A stretch of 64,000 bases of DNA, taken from G965232465 sp965276005 (GTDB lineage: Bacteria; Pseudomonadota; Alphaproteobacteria; JAQWUY01). Where the stretch lies: contig OZ254962.1 in assembly GCA_965276005.1 (NCBI GenBank), positions 682,001 to 746,000 on the forward strand, in the 5' to 3' direction. How positions within the stretch are numbered: the stretch's first letter is position 1; each line of letters starts with the position of its first letter. Under the pieces are notes generated by a model. That model saw only the letters and a program-made list of their open reading frames with translations. It made no database searches and was not told the origin of the DNA. Below, piece by piece: positions 60,357 through 64,000 of the stretch. A program made the position numbers and the translations under genes.

Positions 60357-60989
60357 ATGGCGGATTTACATTGGGAAAATACATACGATGGCGGGGTTAT
60401 CGGCGTCGACGAAGTGGGACGGGGACCTTTGGCGGGGCCTGTGGTTGCCTGTGCCTGTGTTGTGCCCAATAAAACTTTACCCGATGCCCTGTTACAGACT
60501 ATTACCGATTCGAAACAAATGAATGATACCAGCCGCCGTCGCCTGTATCTGTTGTTGCGGACGCACACCCTATACGCTTTTGGGGTGTGTTCAGTAGCCG
60601 AAATCGAAGCTATGAATATTTTAAACGCCACTATGACCGCCATGAATCGGGCTATTGATGCCTTGATACCCCTATGTCCAGAACCCCCAGCACATATTTT
60701 AATCGATGGCAACCGCACACCGCCAGATACCGCCTTGCCCGCCACCCCTATTGTCAAGGGGGACAGCATATCCATAACCATCGCCAGTGCGTCGATACTT
60801 GCCAAAGTGTATCGGGATTCGCTGATGCAGCGGTACGCTAGGCACTATCCCGTATACGATTGGCACAAAAACGCCGGCTACGGCACCAAAGCCCATATCG
60901 AAGCCATCAAAACACACGGTATCACCCCGCACCATCGCCTTTCTTTTAACCCTATTCGAGATATGTTGGCGACTGATTCGCTAGTTTAG
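60357..60989 (+). CDS. rnhB: Ribonuclease HII
   Basis: A 210-residue nuclease that removes ribonucleotides and RNA primers from DNA. The acidic metal site is present: GVDEVGRGPLAGPVVACACVV (DE near residue 17), ILIDGNRTPP (Asp) and SITIASASILAKVYRD (Asp), with the GRG motif for ribonucleotide recognition. The C-terminus YDWHKNAGYGTKAHIEAIKTHGITPHHRLSF is typical. It is followed by ccrM, an order common in Alphaproteobacteria. Confidence 0.96.
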   Translation: MADLHWENTYDGGVIGVDEVGRGPLAGPVVACACVVPNKTLPDALLQTITDSKQMNDTSRRRLYLLLRTHTLYAFGVCSVAEIEAMNILNATMTAMNRAIDALIPLCPEPPAHILIDGNRTPPDTALPATPIVKGDSISITIASASILAKVYRDSLMQRYARHYPVYDWHKNAGYGTKAHIEAIKTHGITPHHRLSFNPIRDMLATDSLV

Positions 60990-61119
60990 AATCGGCTTTC
61001 GTTCGTTTATTTCCCTTTATTTTTGTGATATTTTAAGAAAAATTTTATTTTTTTATTGACACCGATTCTTTTTTATGGAATGATTCGGGTCTAAATAACG
61101 AATCACCTACGGGCGAATC
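60974..61119 (+). promoter_or_regulatory. ccrM control region: six GANTC sites and a CtrA-like box
   Basis: GATTC at 60974, 61064 and 61082 and GAATC at 60989, 61100 and 61115 make six CcrM sites in 146 bases, the last four only 15-18 bases apart. TTAA-gaaaaat-TTTA (61033-61047) matches the CtrA box TTAA-N7-TTAA in seven of eight bases. TTGACA (61056-61061) could be the -35; a good -10 is not visible. Confidence 0.65.
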
Positions 61120-61145
61120 ACTTATGGGAAAATATGAGGACAACC

Positions 61146-62207
61146 ATGATTTTACAAACCAACCGTTTCATTTTGGGCGATTGCATTGCAGAAATGAAAA
61201 ACATACCCGACAACAGTATCGACATGATTTTTGCCGATCCGCCGTATAACCTGCAATTGGGCGAAGGACTAACCCGCCCCAATGACAGTATAGTACAAGG
61301 GGTCGACACCGCATGGGATAAATTTGATACCTTTCAAGCCTATGACGATTTTTGCGATAACTGGATGCGGGCGTGCCGCCGTATATTAAAACCAACGGGC
61401 AGTTTTTGGGTCATCGGCTCTTACCACAACATCTTTCGGGTGGGCGTCAAAGTACAAGATTTAGGATTTTGGATACTAAACGATGTCGTATGGGTCAAAC
61501 ACAACCCGATGCCGAACTTTCGGGGTACCCGTTTGACCAACGCCCATGAAACTCTCATTTGGGCGGCAAAACACAAAGACGCCAAATACACCTTTAATTA
61601 CCACGCCCTCAAAGCCCTAAACGAAGACCTGCAGATGCGATCCGATTGGCACATGCCCATCTGCACCGGAGCGGAACGCCTAAAAGACAGCAACGGCGAC
61701 AAAGTCCACCCGACGCAAAAACCCGAAAGCCTATTGTACCGGGCTATTTTGGCATCGACCAACCCCGGCGAAGTGGTGCTGGATCCGTTCAGTGGCACAG
61801 GTACCACCGCAGCAGTCGCCAAAAAGATGGGCCGTAAATATATCGGCATCGAACAGGATCCTGTATATATGCAGCACGCACAACAGCGGCTACACCACAT
61901 CATGGGCGTACAGGACGCCCGCCAATGGGAGGTCACCGCAGAAAAACGCAAACAGCCCCGCATACCGTTTGGCAACTTGTTAGAAGCCGGTTTGTTACAA
62001 GCGGGCGAAACCTTGACTTCCCCGTGCAGAAAACACACCGCCACCATACGGGCGGACGGCTCTATCACCAGCCACCAATTCAGCGGCAGTATCCACAAAG
62101 TAGGGGCAGCCGTACAAGGCACCGCCAGCTGTAACGGGTGGATGTATTGGCGGTTACAAGACACCTCGCCCATCGACACCTTACGCACCCAAATTAGGAG
62201 TGGGTAA
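61146..62207 (+). CDS. ccrM: Cell-cycle-regulated DNA adenine methyltransferase (GANTC)
   Basis: A 353-residue beta-class N6-adenine methyltransferase. The catalytic DPPY is at residues 31-34 (FADPPYNLQL), the AdoMet motif DPFSGTGTTAAVAKKMGRKYIGIE near residue 212, and an extra C-terminal DNA-reading domain (about 280-345, FGNLLEAGLLQAGETLTSP...GSIHKVGAAVQGTASCNGWMYW) as in CcrM proper. It methylates GANTC after replication and so times cell-cycle genes in Alphaproteobacteria. The start at 61146 follows TGAGGA by 5 bases; the frame opens at 61134. The GANTC cluster upstream suggests feedback by its own methylation. Confidence 0.96.
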   Translation: MILQTNRFILGDCIAEMKNIPDNSIDMIFADPPYNLQLGEGLTRPNDSIVQGVDTAWDKFDTFQAYDDFCDNWMRACRRILKPTGSFWVIGSYHNIFRVGVKVQDLGFWILNDVVWVKHNPMPNFRGTRLTNAHETLIWAAKHKDAKYTFNYHALKALNEDLQMRSDWHMPICTGAERLKDSNGDKVHPTQKPESLLYRAILASTNPGEVVLDPFSGTGTTAAVAKKMGRKYIGIEQDPVYMQHAQQRLHHIMGVQDARQWEVTAEKRKQPRIPFGNLLEAGLLQAGETLTSPCRKHTATIRADGSITSHQFSGSIHKVGAAVQGTASCNGWMYWRLQDTSPIDTLRTQIRSG

Positions 62208-62210
62208 AAT

Positions 62211-62235
62211 GATGGGGGCTATGTCCCTCATTTTC
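62211..62235 (+). terminator. Intrinsic terminator after ccrM
   Basis: ATGGGGG (62212-62218) pairs with CCCTCAT (62225-62231, one G-T pair), followed by TTTT. Confidence 0.7.
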
Positions 62236-62659
62236 ACACAAAAATATTTCATATATGCAATATTTTTACCCATACCCGCTGTAAGCACACGCCCCTCTCA
62301 TATGTGGCACGCTCTGTGTATAAAAATATACAATCATTGACTTGATTGTGGTATTAAAATACCATTTAAAGTATGTTGTCATAAAAATACCCTGTGCTAC
62401 TATTACCAATATAACACGAAAAAAAAAAAAATACATAGTTATAGAAAAAATATGTTTTTTGTACCTTGCACAAACGGGCAACTGTTGCTAGGGTAAAAGT
62501 ATTAAGCACAAGGATATAGCAAAGGGATACCGTGCGGCACCCGCCGCCGTGAAACGAGGGATATATACATATTATATAAACTATTACCCGTCTGTATGTA
62601 CACCGTGTGTTTAATACCCTAGATTGATTTTATTGTACAGAGAGAAGGATGATACAAAC
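62236..62659. other. Long leader region of the OppA-type gene
   Basis: 424 bases without a supported gene. It holds a weak promoter TTGACT (62337-62342), 17 bases, TACCAT (62360-62365), with a perfect 7-2-7 palindrome TGGTATT-AA-AATACCA (62349-62364) in the spacer, an operator-like position. A 13-A run lies at 62419-62431. A GC-rich island at about 62524-62560 has a hairpin GCGGC-ACCC-GCCGC flanked by AAAGGGATACC and GAAACGAGGGAT. The island could be part of a structured leader RNA; I cannot match it to a known riboswitch. Confidence 0.45.
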
Positions 62660-64000
62660 ATGCTTAAAAAAATACTTATAGCTTCGGCAGTGGCGGTTAC
62701 GATGGCAACAACCGCTTTTGCAGCCAAAATTTTACATCGTGGTAATGCGGCAGAACCGGCAACCCTAGACCCCCACTTTGCCACCGGCACTTGGGAAAAC
62801 AACATCATCGGCGATATGCTTATGGGATTAACTACGGAGACCGCCGCCGGTAAAGTTATCCCCGGTCTGGCAGAAAGCTGGACCGTCAGCGAAGACGGCA
62901 AAGTGTATACTTTTTATATACGAGATGCCAGATGGTCCGATGGCAAGCCCATTACCGCCAACGATTTTGAATTTTCTTTAAAACGGATTTTAAACCCTGA
63001 AACAGCGGCGGGATATGCGTTTATCCTGTACCCCATCAAAAACGCCAAAGCCTATAACGCTGGTGAGGCAACGGCGGACGATTTGTGGGTAACCGCTATC
63101 GATGCGAAAACTTTGGTTATCGAGCTGGAAGAACCCACACCATATTTCTTGGAACAGTTGACTCACTATACTTCTTGGGCGGTGCCAACGCATGTGGTTA
63201 AAAAACACGGTAAACTGTGGACGAAAAAAGAAAATATTGTCGTATCCGGGGCATTTATATTGGACACTTGGAATCCGCAAACTTCTTTGACGGTCAAGAA
63301 AAATCCATACTTCTTTGATGCGGCAAATGTGAAGCTGGACGGGGTGGCGTATTACCCCATCGATAACGAAAACACTGAATTAAAACGATTCCGTGCCGGC
63401 GAATTGGATACCACCCTTAACATACCGGGCGGCATGTTCAACAAACTAAGAGCCGATTTTGGCGACCAGCTGATTATTGCCCCACGCTTGGGGACATATT
63501 ACTATCCCATAAACACAAATCTCGTTACCGATGTCAATGTGCGAAAAGCGTTGTCATTAGCCATTAACCGTGATGTGATTGCCAACAAAATCCTTGGCAG
63601 CGGTGAAATTCCCGCATATAGCTTTGTGCCGCCCGGCACCAACAACTATGTGAGCGATGCCGAACAGCCCAAAATTGCCGGCTGGAACAGACCGTATACA
63701 GAAAACTTAGCAGAGGCAAAAAGGCTTATGCAGGCGGCGGGATACAGCAAGTCGAATCCGTTAAAATTGGTGTTAAAGTACAACACTTTCGAAGCACACA
63801 AGAAAATTGCCGTTGCCATTAGTGCCATGTGGAAACAAATCGGCGTCGAAACCGAACTGTTTAACCAAGAGGCAAAAGTACACTACGCCCAGCTGAAAAA
63901 AGGCGATTTTCAAGTGGCACGGGCGGGCTGGATCGGCGATTACAACGACCCGACCACCTTTACCGATTTGATGGGCGACAACCAGTATAACTATTCCCGC
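62660..64000 (+). CDS. Peptide/oligopeptide-type ABC substrate-binding protein (OppA/DppA family), 3' end missing
   Basis: 447 codons are visible and the frame runs off the right edge. The signal peptide MLKKILIASAVAVTMATTAFA precedes AKILHRGNAAEPATLDPHFATGTWENNIIGDMLMGLTTE. Family 5 (SBP_bac_5) segments include LAESWTVSEDGKVYTFYIRDARWSDGKPITANDFEFSLKRILNPETA, RKALSLAINRDVIANKILG, PPGTNNYV and AKRLMQAAGY. The latter part (ARAGWIGDYNDPTTFTDLM) is typical of oligopeptide binders such as OppA/MppA. An AGAGAAGGA site precedes the ATG at 62660. Permease genes would be expected beyond the window. Confidence 0.93.
   Translation, partial: MLKKILIASAVAVTMATTAFAAKILHRGNAAEPATLDPHFATGTWENNIIGDMLMGLTTETAAGKVIPGLAESWTVSEDGKVYTFYIRDARWSDGKPITANDFEFSLKRILNPETAAGYAFILYPIKNAKAYNAGEATADDLWVTAIDAKTLVIELEEPTPYFLEQLTHYTSWAVPTHVVKKHGKLWTKKENIVVSGAFILDTWNPQTSLTVKKNPYFFDAANVKLDGVAYYPIDNENTELKRFRAGELDTTLNIPGGMFNKLRADFGDQLIIAPRLGTYYYPINTNLVTDVNVRKALSLAINRDVIANKILGSGEIPAYSFVPPGTNNYVSDAEQPKIAGWNRPYTENLAEAKRLMQAAGYSKSNPLKLVLKYNTFEAHKKIAVAISAMWKQIGVETELFNQEAKVHYAQLKKGDFQVARAGWIGDYNDPTTFTDLMGDNQYNYSR

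Overview
The window reads as an alphaproteobacterial chromosome. The evidence is the chromosomal block trpC-lexA-comEC-gltX-gltA, an alphaproteobacterial SOS box (GAAC-N7-GAAC) in front of lexA, and an rnhB-ccrM pair with a GANTC-rich promoter. There is no rRNA operon, so nothing finer than class can be claimed. I saw no transposase, integrase, phage gene or CRISPR array. Genes are dense, and most strand switches carry readable sigma70-like promoters.

Layout. 1-7.45 kb: 3' end of a PpiD-like foldase, trpC, lexA, comEC (minus), gltX, gltA, an ArsR-family metal sensor (minus) and tRNA-Arg(ACG). 7.45-8.5 kb: two tiny paralogous membrane proteins and a short coiled-coil/TM protein. 8.5-17.5 kb: a divergent TRAP-transporter cluster, with an FAD amino-acid dehydrogenase-like enzyme, three tandem Asp/Glu-racemase-family paralogues and dctM/dctQ on minus, and a FadR-type regulator, a ThDP enzyme and dctP on plus. 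17.6-23 kb: an EamA exporter and a siderophore-type ABC operon. 23-30 kb: a plus-strand operon of EamA transporter, nucleoside deoxyribosyltransferase, deoC, aldehyde dehydrogenase, ribokinase and formylglycine-generating enzyme, which outlines deoxynucleoside breakdown. 30-38.2 kb: a sugar-acid island with TctABC and two Gfo/Idh/MocA dehydrogenases on minus facing a GntR regulator, kdgD and a galactarolactone cycloisomerase on plus.

38.2-43.1 kb: a 1383-residue filamentous-haemagglutinin-type secreted protein carrying six FG-GAP-like repeats, and a second coiled-coil/TM protein. 43.2-47 kb: acetoacetyl-CoA synthetase, a 3-hydroxyisobutyrate dehydrogenase-type enzyme and a TauE/SafE exporter. 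47-51 kb: a second siderophore-type ABC operon. 51-54.8 kb: thiD-thiZ-thiX-thiY, a thiamine-pyrimidine salvage operon behind a TPP riboswitch. 54.8-62.2 kb: a UbiH-like monooxygenase, a BMP-family binding protein with an MTA/SAH nucleosidase, a zeta-like kinase with a small partner, a SPOR-tailed D,D-carboxypeptidase, rnhB and ccrM. The window ends inside an OppA-type binding protein.

The most unusual items are: the FHA/FG-GAP fusion with a 14-A homopolymer in its promoter; the triplicated racemases, one lacking both catalytic cysteines; a compact block of four hairpins between the TPP riboswitch and thiD; a tandem duplication of the thiX 3' end; three promoters that place the transcription start at the initiation codon; and a triple palindrome that looks like the operator of the sugar-acid regulator. 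Much of the region serves uptake of small organic solutes (TRAP, TctABC, two iron ABC systems, ThiXYZ, BMP, OppA), as in a heterotroph that scavenges many substrates.
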